Below are positions 25,138-37,400 of a DNA stretch of 64,000 nucleotides, one piece after another; position 1 is the first letter of the stretch; each line of letters begins with the position of its first letter. The notes under the pieces were generated by a model, which was not told the DNA's origin, did not search any database, and was given only the letters and a program-made list of their open reading frames with translations. Where the stretch lies: positions 1 to 64,000 of the forward strand of contig JAXRKP010002057.1 in the NCBI GenBank assembly GCA_037039925.1. The letters are read 5' to 3'. Both the position numbers and the translations under genes were made by a program. The DNA is from Doris montereyensis (Eukaryota > Mollusca > Gastropoda > Nudibranchia > Dorididae).

Positions 25138-25415
25138 AAAGTCAGAGCAGTCTAAAGATCAAATCACATCAAAGTCAGAGCAGTCTCAAGATCAAAGCAT
25201 ATCAAAAAGTCAGAGCAGTCCAAAGATCAAATCACATCAAAAGTCAGAGCAGTCTAAAGATCAAATCACATCAAAAGTCAGAGCAGTCCAAAGATCAAAT
25301 CACATCAAAAGTCAGAGCAGTCCAAAGATCAAATCACATCAAAAGTCAGAGCAGTCTAAAGATCAAATCACATCAAAGTCAGAGCAGTCTAAAGATCAAA
25401 TCACATCAAATACAT
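25138..25415. repeat. Minisatellite, ~34-bp unit
   Basis: Eight copies of a unit built on gtcagagcagtctaaagatc and aaatcacatcaaaa. Confidence 0.96.
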
Positions 25416-25574
25416 CATTGAGCTAAAATGAATGCAATAAAAAACTTTTATGTCACTCACAGGATAAATATAAATTGTCTGAACATGTGAAAACAATGAG
25501 AGACTAAGATCATTACAGATAGCAAAACTCTTTAAATTAAGGAAATAAACAAACTTCGACTGGAATTCCATATG

Positions 25575-25795
25575 TCGTCTGTGCCACCTGAAAAATGTCC
25601 ACGTGTCATTTTTGTCAGTATGTTACCTGAAATCCACTCAATTTATACCATCATCGATAACGGAGAGAACGCACTTTTGTTTTGATGTGCCGTTACTAAA
25701 CTGTTAGGCCTTATTTTTTGTTAAGCATAAAAAAAACAACTTATTTTCATCAAAGCTAATGGTCTAGTCCACCACTTTCAGACTTTTCTTTCACT
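25575..25795 (+). repeat. Dispersed repeat C, copy 2
   Basis: Counterpart of 2700-2860: gtccacgtgtcat, acctgaaatccactca, cacttttgttttgat and ggccttat in the same order, with small insertions. Confidence 0.65.
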
Positions 25796-26091
25796 TACTA
25801 ACTTGTTAATGTTACTTTATTCATAGATGCTGAGACAGATCCTATAATTATACACAAGGGGGAAAAATTGACAGTGGGGATAGTTTACAAGATTATCAAT
25901 GGTGATCTCAACGTTCATGATGATGATGACGATCATTATCATATGATAAAAGTAGGATGTGATGCTGCGTACGCTAATGTGCAGTAATTGTAGTCCTGAT
26001 TTGTTGCTGATACATTTGCATCTGAGCCGCGTGAGGAAATGTCTCGAGCGTCTTCCCGAAGAACCCAACATCGACACTAACATTGCTAAGA

Positions 26092-26152
26092 TCTAAACTT
26101 GGGACCCAAGTCTGATGCTGACAGCATTACCACTGGACCATCGACCACATAG
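26092..26152 (-). mobile_element. tRNA-like SINE head fragment
   Basis: The minus strand reads ggtccagtggtaatgctgtc, then acttgggtcccaag, resembling the A-box and a degenerate B-box of a tRNA-derived SINE. It is too short and diverged to be a tRNA gene. Confidence 0.5.
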
Positions 26153-26251
26153 GAGATAGATAGGAAGAGTATTGCCTTGATAAAATGATGGATGGATTGA
26201 TAATATGTAAGGACTGAGAGATGGATGGATAGAAGGATAGATAACTAACAT

Positions 26252-26297
26252 NNNNNNNNNNNNNNNNNNNNNNNNNNNNNNNNNNNNNNNNNNNNNN
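26252..26297. other. Assembly gap (46 N)
   Basis: Run of 46 ambiguous bases between a GATG-rich patch and the 59-60-bp array. Its true length is unknown, and it lies in the interval where the missing last MEK exon could be. Confidence 0.99.
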
Positions 26298-26299
26298 GT

Positions 26300-27565
26300 A
26301 TGACTCCATTGGTAGATATGCTGGTACGCATCAGTAACTGCCATCGGTGAGTTGTACTACCACATCGGTAAATATGCTGGTAAAGCATCAGTTGCTGGCA
26401 TTGATGACTTCTTGTATGACCCCACTGATAGCTATGGCGGTAAGGCATCAGTTGCTGGCATTGATGAGTTCTTGTATGACCCCACTGATCGCTATGGCGG
26501 TAAGGCATCAGTTGCTGACATTGGTGAGTTCTTGTATGACCCCACTGGCAGCCATGCTGATGAGACACCATTGCTGACATTGGTGAGTTCTTGTATGACC
26601 TCACTGATAGCCATGCTGATGAGACATCATTGCTGACATTGGTGAGTTCTTGTATGACCTCACAGCCATGCTGATGAGACACCATTACTGACATTGGTGA
26701 TGTATGACCTCACTGATAGCCATGATGAGACACCATTGCTGACATTGGTGAGTTCTTGTATGACTCCACTGGCAGCCATGCTGATGAGACATCATTGCTG
26801 ACATTGTGAGTTCTTGTATGACTCCACTGGCAGCCATGCTGATGAGACATCATTGCTGACATTCATGAGTTCTTGTATGACCCCACTGATAACCATACTG
26901 ATGAGACATCATTGCTGACATTGGTGAGTTCTTGTATGACCCCACTGATAGCCATGCTGATGAGACACATCTGAGATTTGAGTTCTGACTGGTAGTCATG
27001 CTGATGAGACATCATTTGACATTGGTGAGTTTTTGTATGACCCCACTGATAGCCATGCTGATGAGACATCATTGCTGACATTCATGAGTTCTTGTATGAC
27101 CCCACTGATAACCATACTGATGAGACATCATTTGACATTTGAGTTCTTATGACCCCACTGATAGCCATGCTGATGAGACATCACATCATTGCTGATGAGA
27201 CATCATTGCTGACATTCATGAGTTCTTGTATGACCCCACTGATAGCCATGCTGATGAGACATCATTGCTGACATTGGTGAGTTCTTGTATGACCCCACTG
27301 GTAGTCATGCTGGTAAGGCATCAGTTGCTGACATTGGTGAGTTCTTGTATGACCCCACTGATAGCCATGCTGATGAGGCATCAGTTGCTGACATTGGTGA
27401 GTTCTTGTATGACCCCACTGATAGCCATGCTGATGAGGCATCAGTTGCTGACATTGGTGAGTTCTTGTATGACCCCACTGGTAGTCATGCTGGTAAGGCA
27501 TCAGTTGCTGACATTGATGAGTTGTTGTACGGCCTCACTAGTAGCTATGCTGGTGAGACATGAGT
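26300..27565. repeat. Minisatellite, 59-60-bp unit
   Basis: About 21 copies of gccatgctgatgagacatca, ttgctgacattggtgagttc, ttgtatgaccccactgata. Copies near both ends carry ggtaaggcatcag variants, and the middle copies carry deletions. Frames on both strands reach 149 codons but encode only the repeat. Confidence 0.97.
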
Positions 27566-27934
27566 TACTGATATAAATCCCATGGGCAAGATTTTTTTTA
27601 TCAGCTTGATTTGTCTGAGCCTGGTCAGTACTTCTACTCCCATGAAAAGAAAGAATTTGCTATCAAAGAACTGAGGCATCCTTATTCTAACCAGTAAACC
27701 AGCTCAGAATAAAAGGATCCAAAGAAAAATATATGCAACGTCTCAAATCAGTAATAGCGATTGATTACTATGCTTTTTATGATGCAGTACAACATTAACT
27801 TGCCAGAGATTTGACAACAGTTTAAATCTTTTTCTTATTATTCTATGCATAAACAGAAATGATTTAGATTAACTTTGTTTCACATGAAATTAAAGTTCGG
27901 TTATGAGATTCTGATTAATATGTCTGATGATTTA
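27566..27934. other. Intergenic, nothing recognised
   Basis: Spacer between the array and dispersed repeat B. I see no gene or repeat in it. Confidence 0.4.
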
Positions 27935-28545
27935 AGTACTTGGACTTTCGTTTATTTACATTTGTACCCGATTTGTTTGCTGACCCCTTTTCGTTCAGGT
28001 ATAAGATAAGGCTATTTTCTTTAAAACACATAATGATAGTATGTTAATCAAAATAAAACACAAAAGTTGCTCCTAACTTGTCCTGGCATTTCTGTCCAGG
28101 CCTTGATATGGTACAGTTTTCTTCAACATTTTTCAAATTTCCCCCCTTCTTCAATTAGATTCAACTATAACATATAATTTATTATCAAAATGGCACAGCT
28201 AATATGACTATTTACCATAATAAAATGTTTGAAAAATCCCTCTTTATCTTTAGCCACAAACAAAACAAATCTCAACGGCACGAAAAACACCCTCAGTATC
28301 CTCAGCGACAAAAATTAACACGAAAACCACGAACCATGAAAGGCCAATATTTCTGCTTTGGACTGATATTTTCAAAACATGTCAACATCATTTAAGTCAA
28401 AGTATAGATTATGACCATGATAATGTTTATCCTTTAAAGGGCGAAATACCGTCTCGATCAGCTTTAAATCAGTTTTTTTGTCTCTCACAGAAAAAGTGGT
28501 GAACTGGACTTGTGCGCCTTTCGTGCGGCACTGACGATATTTGTG
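27935..28545 (+). repeat. Dispersed repeat B, copy 2
   Basis: Counterpart of 3507-4170, in the same orientation, including aaaattaacacgaaaacca and the tcagcgacaaaaatt block. The 63-codon frame inside is not conserved between the copies. Confidence 0.7.
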
Positions 28546-28877
28546 TCTGTGTCTTTCACATGCCCTATGTCTCAAATCGTAGCTTCAGATAAAAAAGTAT
28601 GTGTGACTGAGTTAGACTTAACATTGTCAAAATATATACTCACTCCATAGTTTCCTTGCAACTTGTTTAAAAGGATAAAATATCAAACACCTTGCTGGCT
28701 CACATTTGCATACATCAAACCATTCAGTTTGACATCAAAACACTTCACTTAGTGAAGCAGCCCACTGCATTTCACAATCCATCAAATTTTTAGAAGGGAT
28801 AATTTAGAGTACTTGAAAGAGATATTGTACAAAACTTGAAGTGATTATAAAAAGTTTGAGTGACTCTCCTCTCCGTC

Positions 28878-29048
28878 TCAGTTGCCAGAAATTTGTCCGC
28901 TCAAGAAGAAAGACGAAATCTGATGAAGAGCGAGTCTTGTGTATGTACAACGGATTACAATGTGCATTTGAACACGACAGAATATTGTTACCATCATAAA
29001 TGCAGAAGACGACCAGACAACAGTGTCAAAATGAAAGGGAAGTAAGAA
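28878..29048 (+). CDS. Possible orphan terminal exon
   Basis: A strong acceptor-like tract (ctctcctctccgtctcag, ending about 28881) is followed by about 54 open codons containing SAQEERRNLMKSESCVC and TTEYCYHHKCRRRPDNSVK, then TAA. An AATAAA occurs near 29326. Composition (Cys/Arg/Asn-rich) differs from the neighbourhood, but no donor or partner exon on the + strand can be shown. It could be a last exon of gene 1, part of an unknown small gene, or chance. Confidence 0.2.
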
Positions 29049-29204
29049 CTGTGGGAAAAGTGACAATGTTTTCGTTTTTATTTATCAAAAGATGGGTCAG
29101 TTTCTCACATACATACAGATTTTTGATACTCTGTGCAGTCTACTTAGTGGATTCAAATTATTGATTTGAATCACAATACACAATATTATACAACGTTATG
29201 CTTT

Positions 29205-29325
29205 TAATTTGCAATTTCAAATCATTCATACATTATATTATTCAAATCATTCATGCATTATATTATTCAAATCATTCATGCATTATATTATTCAAATCAT
29301 TCATACATTATATTATTCAAAATCA
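29205..29325. repeat. Minisatellite, 26-bp unit
   Basis: Four to five copies of aaatcattcatgcattatat followed by tattc. Confidence 0.94.
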
Positions 29326-29376
29326 ATAAAGTAAGCATATAATTTAGAAAGAATTCTTCATACCACGCAAATTCAT

Positions 29377-29629
29377 AATTGAAGGGGTCACTTCAATAGT
29401 GTGCCCATCTCCATTTTCGTGAAAATCAGGACATAGAGATAATCCTAGAGAATAAAAGGAAAATAATGCTTCCTGAAAAGTGTGAAAATGATATGTTGAA
29501 ATTACACCATGTTTACAGCTGCTTGAATTCCCAAAGCCAACAGTGCCAATTCCACAGTTTTTTTATACATATTTTCTCTAAATGACGTAATTGTGACTTA
29601 GGCACACTATTGAAATGATCCCTTCAATT
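29377..29629 (+). mobile_element. MITE-like element, copy 2
   Basis: 253 bp with ~28-bp terminal inverted repeats that match except at one or two positions (left end aattgaaggggtcacttc; right end the inverse of aattgaagggatcatttc). The interior matches copy 1 (gagataatccta, caaagccaacagtgcca, tttctctaaatgacgta). No coding capacity. The target-site duplication is ambiguous because the flanks are AT-rich. Confidence 0.9.
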
Positions 29630-30215
29630 TTATGATGTCCATAAAATGAAATTGAAGAGCTTTTAACTACCAAAACCAAAAGGAACAAACTATAGGCCTA
29701 CTCAGCAAAACAAGAAAGTGTGCATCATTCAGCTTTATACATGTATTTTCAGGTGAGTGAAAATATTCAACGAAGTCTGTAACAATTAAGCCTAACTTGA
29801 CATAAAAAAACGTGTCATCAGTCTTTTAACCATTAATCAAAGTTTCTTCATAAACAAATTTCATTTTGCTAGGACACGTTTAAGCGATAAAAAAAAGTAC
29901 ATTGAATGGAACTTTGATTGATGCACAGTTTCTTTTTCTAGCCCAGTATATATTATATTTCAAGTCTTGAAAATTTCGATCTGATAAAACCTGTAACTAA
30001 GCATCACATTGAAAACAACGGAGAAATATTAACAGAAACAAAACCAATCAAACACGGTGGACAACTGTGGTGACAGTGACAGCATAAATAAATGTTCAGT
30101 GTTGAATCACCCTCAGCTTTGGCCCACACATTGCGCATATGTTCTCACTTCCTATTCAGCTCCGCTTGATGCTCATGACTTTGCACACCCACTCCCCTAT
30201 GGGGATGGCAGAATT
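29630..30215. other. Intergenic, nothing recognised
   Basis: The last part (30057-30215) is open in the frame that runs into the next array, but it has no recognisable domain or splice signal. Confidence 0.4.
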
Positions 30216-30219
30216 CTCA

Positions 30220-30900
30220 TGTTTCTTTACAAATGGGTGGTTCTGTGGAGTAACAAAAAGGTAATTAAAAAGTCAGCAACTGTGGAAATTCAGCAAATGA
30301 GCTTTACAAATGGGTGGTTCTGTGGAGAAGGTAGCAAAAAGTCAGCAACTACATTAATGAGCTTTACAAATGGGTGGTTCTGTGGAGAAGGTAACAAAAA
30401 ATCAGCAACTACATTAATGAGCTTTACAAATGGGTGGTTCTGTGGAGAAGGTAACAAAAAGTCAGCAACTACATTAATGAGCTTTACAAATGGGTGGTTC
30501 TGTGGAGAAGGTAACAAAAAGTCAGCAACTACATTAAGGAGCTTTACAAATGGGTGGTTCTGTGGAGAAGGTAGCAAAAAGTCAGCAACTAAATTAATGA
30601 GCTTTACAAATGGGTGGTTCTGTGGAGAAGGTAGCAAAAAGTCAGCAACTACATTAATGAGCTTTACAAATGGGTGGTTCTATGGAAAGGTAGCAAAAAG
30701 TCAGCAACTACATTAATGAGCTTTACAAATGGGTGGTTCTATGGAGAAGGTAACAAAAAGTCAGCAACTACATTAATGAGCTTTACAAATGGGTGGTTCT
30801 GTGGAGAAGGTAGCAAAAATCAGCAACTACATTAATGAGCTTTACAAATAGGTGGTTCTGTGGAGAAGGTAGCAAAAAGTCAGCAACTACATTAATGAGC
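30220..30900. repeat. Minisatellite, 60-bp unit
   Basis: About eleven nearly identical copies of gagctttacaaatgggtggt, tctgtggagaaggtaacaaa, aagtcagcaactacattaat. The 60-bp period equals 20 codons, which keeps a frame open through the first half of the array. The copies differ by nonsynonymous changes and later by frame-breaking deletions. Confidence 0.97.
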
Positions 30901-31084
30901 AAATTGTTCTGTTTCAAAACATCCTTGTACAGAGATCATACAAACAACAACTAAAGAGTGTCTGGATCATTTGTGTGTGTGTGTGTGTGTCTTTGTGTGT
31001 TAGTAAGTGAAGGAAATGACATTGAATTATATCAAAGCCCCACAGGAACAAAGATGAGACAAATACAAGGAATAGACAGAAAAA

Positions 31085-31180
31085 ATATCCTGGCTACCAT
31101 GGGGATCAAACCAGCAACCTCTGCGTCAGCACCCATCACCTTGCCATGAAAAGAAAGCATGCTACCAATTGAGCTAACTA
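31085..31180 (-). mobile_element. tRNA-like SINE head
   Basis: On the minus strand: tagctcaattggtagcatgc (A-box) and ggtttgatccccatgg (B-box), 68 bases between starts. The spacing and mismatched stems do not fit a functional tRNA, so this is a SINE-like relic. Confidence 0.6.
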
Positions 31181-31189
31181 CACTATGTG

Positions 31190-31500
31190 CAATTCACCAT
31201 TTTCTCTTTCGCTCTATGTGCAATTCACCATTTCTCTCTCACTCTATGTGCAATTCACCATTTCTTTCTTACTTACTCTATGTGAAATTCACCATTTCTC
31301 TTTAACTCTGTGAAATTCACCATTTCTCACTCACTTCATGTGAAATTCACCATTTCTCCCTCACTTTATGTGAAATTCACCATTTCTCTCTTACTTTATG
31401 AGAAATTCACCATTTCTCTCTTACTTTATGAGAAATTCACTATTTCTCTCTCACTCTATGTGCAATTCACCATTCTCTCATTTTATGTGAAATATGCGCC
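31190..31500. repeat. Minisatellite, ~30-40-bp unit
   Basis: About nine copies of (c/a)tatgtg(c/a)aattcaccatttctc with variable spacer lengths. Confidence 0.93.
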
Positions 31501-31504
31501 TTTA

Positions 31505-33587
31505 TAACCTCTCCCCGGGTAGATAGATCTCATCAGCCTGGTAATAAAGTGGTAAGGTAGTCTATCTAGGAGACGGAAAACTCTGATTGCAAACCATGGG
31601 CAGACAGGGCACATTAACCTGGGAGGGTAGCCTGTCTAGGAGTGAATCTCCAAAAATAACTCCTGGTCCTCATAGTCAGGGGTTGGGCGTGGGGCCAGCA
31701 ACCCTACCCAGCAAAAATCAGCATCGGTACAGAAATGTCAACAAAAAATTAGGCATAGTTGGCGCCCCTCTAAAGTGTCAGGGATGCACACCACCTCGAT
31801 GGGACAGTGGAGAGTGCAATATGAAGCCTAGCAGGCCGACCCACCTTCCTAACCCAAGGACAATCTCCAGAATTGGCACCTGGAATGTCCGTACTATGTA
31901 CGAGTCAGGGAAGTGCTCACAAATAGCCTCAGAATTCAGGAATTATCCATTGGATATTCTTGGAATCAATGAAACTCATCGGATAGGAATAGAAAGAAAA
32001 AAAAGACAACCGGTGAAACAATAATTTATTCAGGAAATACTGACAACAATGCAACCCACTCTGGAGGAGTTGGTTTTATGTTATCAAGGAAAGCCCAAAC
32101 CTCACTTATTTCATGGAAACCAATGGGACCTCAGATCATATTAGCCGCTTTTAGAACAAGCTACCGGCGAATAAATCTAAATATCATCCAATGCTCTGCT
32201 CAACGAATGACAAGGAGGAAGATGTCAAAATAGATTTCTAAGAGCAGCACATGCAAAAGCTGGAAGACATCAAGTTGAGGGACATTTCAATAGTAACGGG
32301 ACATTTCAACGCCAAAATAGGGGATGACAACAAAGGATTTGAAGAAGTCATGGGAAAGCATGGATTAGGGACAATGAATGAAAACGGAGAAATTTTTGTG
32401 GACATGTGTTTAAGCTACAACCCTATGATAGGACGCAGTCTTTTCAAACACAAAAGAATACACCTTGCCATTTGGATTTCACCTGATCAAAAGACACAGA
32501 ACCAAATTGACCATCTGTGTATCAACAAATGATTTAGATCCTCTCCCAGCAATATTAAAGTTCATTGAGGAGCAGATGTCAGTTCTGATCACCATCTTGT
32601 TATAGGGAAAGTAAAATTTAGACTAAAATGAATACAGAGACACACCAACAACTATAACCAAGAGGAAATATGCTGTCAGCCTTCTAAGGGAAGAAAGGAA
32701 AAAAGAAGAATTTTCTCTCACACTTTCCAATCGATTTGAGGCTCTGACAGGACTAGAGGATAGTAACATAGAAGACCATTGGAGGGACCTGAAAGGTGTG
32801 TGGACAGCAACATGTGAGGAAATGCTCGGCAAGAAACAACAATACCAGAAAGAATGGATTTCTCAAGATACCTCCATAAAGATAAAAGCACGCAGGAAGG
32901 CAAAAATGCAGCTACTTGTGTCAAGAACCAGAGCAACCAAGGCACAATCCAAAGCCTTATACACAGATATCAATGCTCAAGTAAAGAAAAGTGTAAGAAC
33001 AGACAAAAGAAATTATTTTGAAGAATTAGCCAGAGGCCAGTGAAACGGAAGAAGAAGGAAATATGAGAGATGTCTGTGCTGTAACTAAGAAGCTAACAGG
33101 AAGTACAGGCAACAAAGTACAGTCATAAAAAGCAAAAGCGGCAATCTTCTTACCACAAAAGAGGAACAAATATCTTGTTGGAAGGAAAACTTCTCAGAAC
33201 TGCTGAATTGACCACCACCTGCACAACCCCCAACATAGAGTAAGCAATAGAAGACCTAGATATAGCTACAGTTGCCCAAACACCAGAGGAGATTCGACAT
33301 GCAATCAGAAAGATCAAGAATGAAAAGGCAGCAGGACCGGATGGTATACCTGGAGATGCACCTAAAACAAACACAGAGTGCTTTGTTGTCATGTTACATA
33401 GCCTTTTCACAAAGATCTGAGAAAAGGAAGAATTTCCAAATGACTGGAAAGAGGGCCATATTGTCATATTACCTAAAAAGGAGACCTCAATGAGTAAACT
33501 AACTACAGGGGATAATGCTACTGTCAGTTCCAGGAAAAATTCTCAACAGGGTTATCTTTGAAATGACAGCAAAGTTATCCTGTGGTC
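31505..33587 (+). mobile_element. Second degenerate LINE, EN and partial RT
   Basis: The endonuclease start GTWNVRTMYESGK (about 31880) is a hallmark of RTE/BovB-type elements. ITGHFNAKIGDDNK-like sequence at about 32295 has H for the usual catalytic D, and DVSSDHHLVIGKVKF occurs at about 32575. The linker region is at 32640-33060, and RT motifs EEIRHAIRKIKNEKAAGPDG and NYRGIMLLSVPGKILNR are at 33280-33560. Stops and frameshifts are scattered through it. It is cut off within RT at about 33587 by an inverted LINE fragment. Confidence 0.92.
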
Positions 33588-34115
33588 CCCTTTCTTTAGA
33601 AACTTTATTAAGTGACCTACTGACCAGTCATCTGGGACTTTTCCTTCGATCCAAATTTTGGTGAATAGACTATGTAGAATGTGTACAGTAATTGCAATAT
33701 CTACTTTCAGAGTGTCTAGCGTGATTAAATCTGGCCCACTGGCTTTGCCTGACTTGGTGGCTCTGATTGTCATTGCAATTTCTTCTTTTGTTGGTGGGTC
33801 TATGTTGATTGCTAGGTCCTTCCTTGCTAGTAACATGGTTGATGGGTTCTCTGTTTATAAGTTGATTAAAGTGTTCCCCTCCATCGTTTCAAATATTTTT
33901 CTTTATCGAAAATTGTATCTCCATTTACATCTTTTACGGACATCTCTGATTTATGTTGCCTCCTGATAAGATTTTCGTTGTCTGATAAACAATTTTCATC
34001 TCTCTTCCTGTAGCTGCTTTTCTGCCATTTTGTCGTTCTGTATACCTCTTCTCACTTCGCAATTGACTTTGGTATACTCATCTTGAGCAGCCATCTCCTC
34101 TCTTCTGGTTCTACA
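33588..34115 (-). mobile_element. Inverted LINE fragment (RT N-terminal part)
   Basis: The minus strand reads EMSVKDVNGDTIFDKEKYLK and RWRE, then EEIAMTIRATKSGKASGPD, ILHSLFTKIWIEGKVPDDW and GHLIKFLKKGDHR. This is the linker and first RT motifs of a related but clearly different element. It meets the + strand LINE head to head at about 33587. Confidence 0.88.
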
Positions 34116-34199
34116 AATGTTTATTGACATTTTCCTTTTTTCTTTTATCAGTTCTAATTATTCCTGGGTAATCCAATCTTTTTTTGTGTGTTATGTTTT

Positions 34200-34360
34200 G
34201 TGTATGTATTCCACAATACACCCCCCCCTCTCTCTCTCTCTCTTTCTACCTCCTATCTCTGTTTCTAGATCTCAATTTATCATTCTCTGGTCTTTTCTTT
34301 ACAGCCCTTTCCCCTTTTGGCCTCTTACCCCCCCCCCTCTCTCTCTCTCACTGCATGTGC
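34200..34360. repeat. CT/poly-C simple repeats
   Basis: Two short (CT)n stretches adjoin C-runs (about 34220-34242 and 34329-34350). Low complexity, no gene. Confidence 0.8.
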
Positions 34361-34444
34361 ACATGGGTATATGTATAACACAAGACCTATCCAAGGGGCA
34401 AAAAGTTACACAGCATTAACAACCACTAACTAAATCTTACATAC

Positions 34445-34490
34445 CATAAGTGACTGAAGGTCCGCTCTGTCTGAGGGATTTTTCTTCAGG
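34445..34490 (-). CDS. MAP2K1: MEK exon: subdomain XI ([16 protein letters not shown])
   Basis: 46-nt exon, phase 2 in and 0 out. Acceptor ttttccatttcag, donor CTTATG|GTATGT. The first base completes the Cys codon begun in the previous exon. It contains the conserved Arg of RADL that pairs with the APE glutamate in kinases. The frame is intact. Confidence 0.95.
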
Positions 34491-37400
34491 CTGAAATGGA
34501 AAATAAGTACAAACATATTAAAAATGCTGAAAAGACATTCTATGCTTTCAAAGTTACACAAAAATATGGAAAAAGTAGTTGCAGTTTTTTTTGCTGTGTA
34601 AAGAAACAATAATAACATAAGGAAGGATGGAAAATATATATATGTGAGTATTACTAGCTGGCAAACCACAGACAAGATATTGCTTGTCTTCTTTACACTG
34701 TGTTCTTAGTTGATGGGCGCCTCGAACCCACTACCTTTTGATTGAGAGGCCGAGTTCCCCTTAATGGGATCTAAAACAAAGAGCTGACTATTTGCCTTAT
34801 GGGAGCTAGAACAAAGAGCATCTGACTATTTTTCTTATGGGAGCTAGAACAAACAGTGCACTATTTCCTTTATGTGAGCTAGAGCAAAGACCTAGAACAA
34901 TTATGGGATCTAGAATAAAGAGCTGACTATTTGCTCGATGGGATCTAGAACAAAGATTATCCGACTATTTGCCTGATGGGATCAGGTCAAGAGCAGTCTA
35001 TTTGTCTGATGAGATCTAGAACTAAGAGTATCTGACTATTTGCCTTATGGGATCTAGGTCAAAATTGACTATTTGTCTGATGGAATCTAAAACAAAGAGC
35101 TGACTATTTGCCTGATGGGATCTAGGTCAAAGAGCTGAGTATTTGCCTGATGGGATCTAGGTCAAAGAGCTGACTATTTGCCATGATGGGATCTAGGTCA
35201 AAGAGCTGACTATTTGCCTTATGGGAGGTAGAACAAAGAGCTGACTATTTGCTTCATGGGAGCTAAAACAAATAGCTGACTATTTACATGATAGGACCTA
35301 GAAGAAAGACCATCTGATTGTTTTCCTTGTGGAATCTAGGACAAAGAGCATCTGACTATTTGCCTGATGGGATCTAGAACAAAGAACATCTGACTATTTG
35401 CCTGATAGGATCTAGAACAAAGAGCATCTGACTATTTGCCTGATGGGAACTAGGTCAAAGAGTTGACTATTTGTCTGATGGGATCTAGAACAAAGAGCAT
35501 CTGACTATTTGCCTGATGGGAACTAGGTCAAAGAGTTGACTATTTGTCTGATGGGACCTAGAACAAGAGCTGACTATTTGCCTGATGGGATCTAGGTCAA
35601 ACAGCAAATTATTTGTCCTATGGGAACTAGAACAAAGAGCTGACTATTTGCTTTACATGGGATCGAGAACAAAGAGATAACTATTTGCTTTATATGGGAT
35701 CTAGAACAAAGAGCTGACTATTTGCCTGATGGGATCTAGGTCAAACAGCTAATTATTTGCCATATGGGAACTAGAACAAAGAGCTGACTATTTGCTTTAC
35801 ATGGGATCGAGAACAAAGAGATAACTATTTGCTTTATGGGAGCTAGAACAAATAGCTGACTATTTGCCTTATGGGATCTAGAACAAAGAGCATCTGACTA
35901 TTTGCCTGATGGGATCTAGAACAAAGATCATTTGAGTACTTGCCTTATGGGATCTAGAACAAAGAGCTGACTATTTGCCTGCTGGGATTTAGGTCAAAGC
36001 ATTTGACTATTTGCCTGATGGAATCTAGGTCAAAGAGCATTTGACTGTTTGCCTGATGGGATCTAGGCCAAAGAGCATCTGCCTATTTGCCTTATGAGAT
36101 CTAGAACAAAGAGCATCTGACTATTTGCCTGATGGGATCTAGATGAAAGAGCACCTGACTATTTGTCTTATGGTATCTAGAACAAAGAGCATCTGACTAT
36201 TTACCTGATGGGACCTAGAAGAAAGAGCATCTGAGTATTTGCTTGATGGGATGTAGAACAAAGAACACCTGAGTATTTGCCTGATGGGATCTAGAACAAA
36301 GAGCATCTGACTATTTGTCTGATGGGATCTAGGTCAAAGAGTTGTTGATCATTTGCCGTAACCATGCCAATGCTCTATCTTTAACAGATGCTAGGGGAAT
36401 TTTCCATGTGTCTCATTTCACAATGTTTTCAATCCTGAACGTTGGGAATCAAAAGTGAAATCCTATCTCACACTCTACTCACCATCATCCAATTTTGTTT
36501 CATTGAAACTTAACCCATCCACCAAATCCGGTGATCTCAGAGCAAGATGAAAGATCAGTAAATGAGTAAAAGGAAATAAGTAGGACCTACCAGCAGCATC
36601 CGTCAATTACCCAACATCATCCTCCAAAGTGGTAAACCAGTAAATTGAATGAATTTAAAAACTTCACCTTTCAAAAAATGAAACTGTTTAAACCAGAAAG
36701 GTAGCTATGGGATCTAGAACTCCTTCCTTAAATTTGTCCTAAACTTTCTCCATACATCAAATCCCTCCTTACATTTGTCCTAAACTTTCTACATACGTCA
36801 AATCCCTCCTTAAATCTGTCCTAAACTTTCTACATACGTCAAATCCCTCCTTAAATCTGTCCTAAACTTTCTTCATACGTCAAATTTCCCTCCTTAAATT
36901 TGTCCTAAACTTTCTCCATACATAAAATCCCCCTTCAATTTGTTCTAAACTTTCTTCATACGTCAAATCCCTCCTTACATTTGTCCTAAACTTTCTACAT
37001 ACGTCAAATCCCTCCTTAAATCTGTCCTAAACTTTCTACATACGTCAAATCCCTCCTTAAATCTGTCCTAAACTTTCTTCATACGTCAAATTTCCCTCCT
37101 TAAATTTGTCCTAAACTTTCTCCATACATAAAATTCCCCCTTCAATTTGTTCTAAACTTTCTTCATATATCAAAATCCCTCCTTACATTTGTCCTAAACT
37201 TTCTTCATACGTCAAATCCCTCCTTAAATTTGTCCTAAACTTTCTTCATACGTCAAATCCCTCCTTAAATTTGTCCTTAACTTTCTTCATATATCAAATC
37301 TCTCCTTACATTTGTCCTAAACTTTCTTCATATGTCAAATCTCTCCTTACATTTGTCCTTAACTTTCTTCATATATCAAATCTCTCCTTACATTTGTCCT

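Noticed and set aside
30057..30716. 219-codon frame with 20-residue repeats
   Set aside because: Most of it is the 60-bp minisatellite. Unit differences are as often nonsynonymous as synonymous, and later units break the frame.
31085..31180. tRNA gene on the minus strand
   Set aside because: A- and B-box-like motifs are present, but the arms do not fold into a cloverleaf; better explained as a SINE head. The same holds for 62935 and 26150.
34430..34675. 81-codon minus-strand frame as one exon
   Set aside because: Only 34445-34490 matches MEK. The upstream part is intron preceding a clear acceptor.
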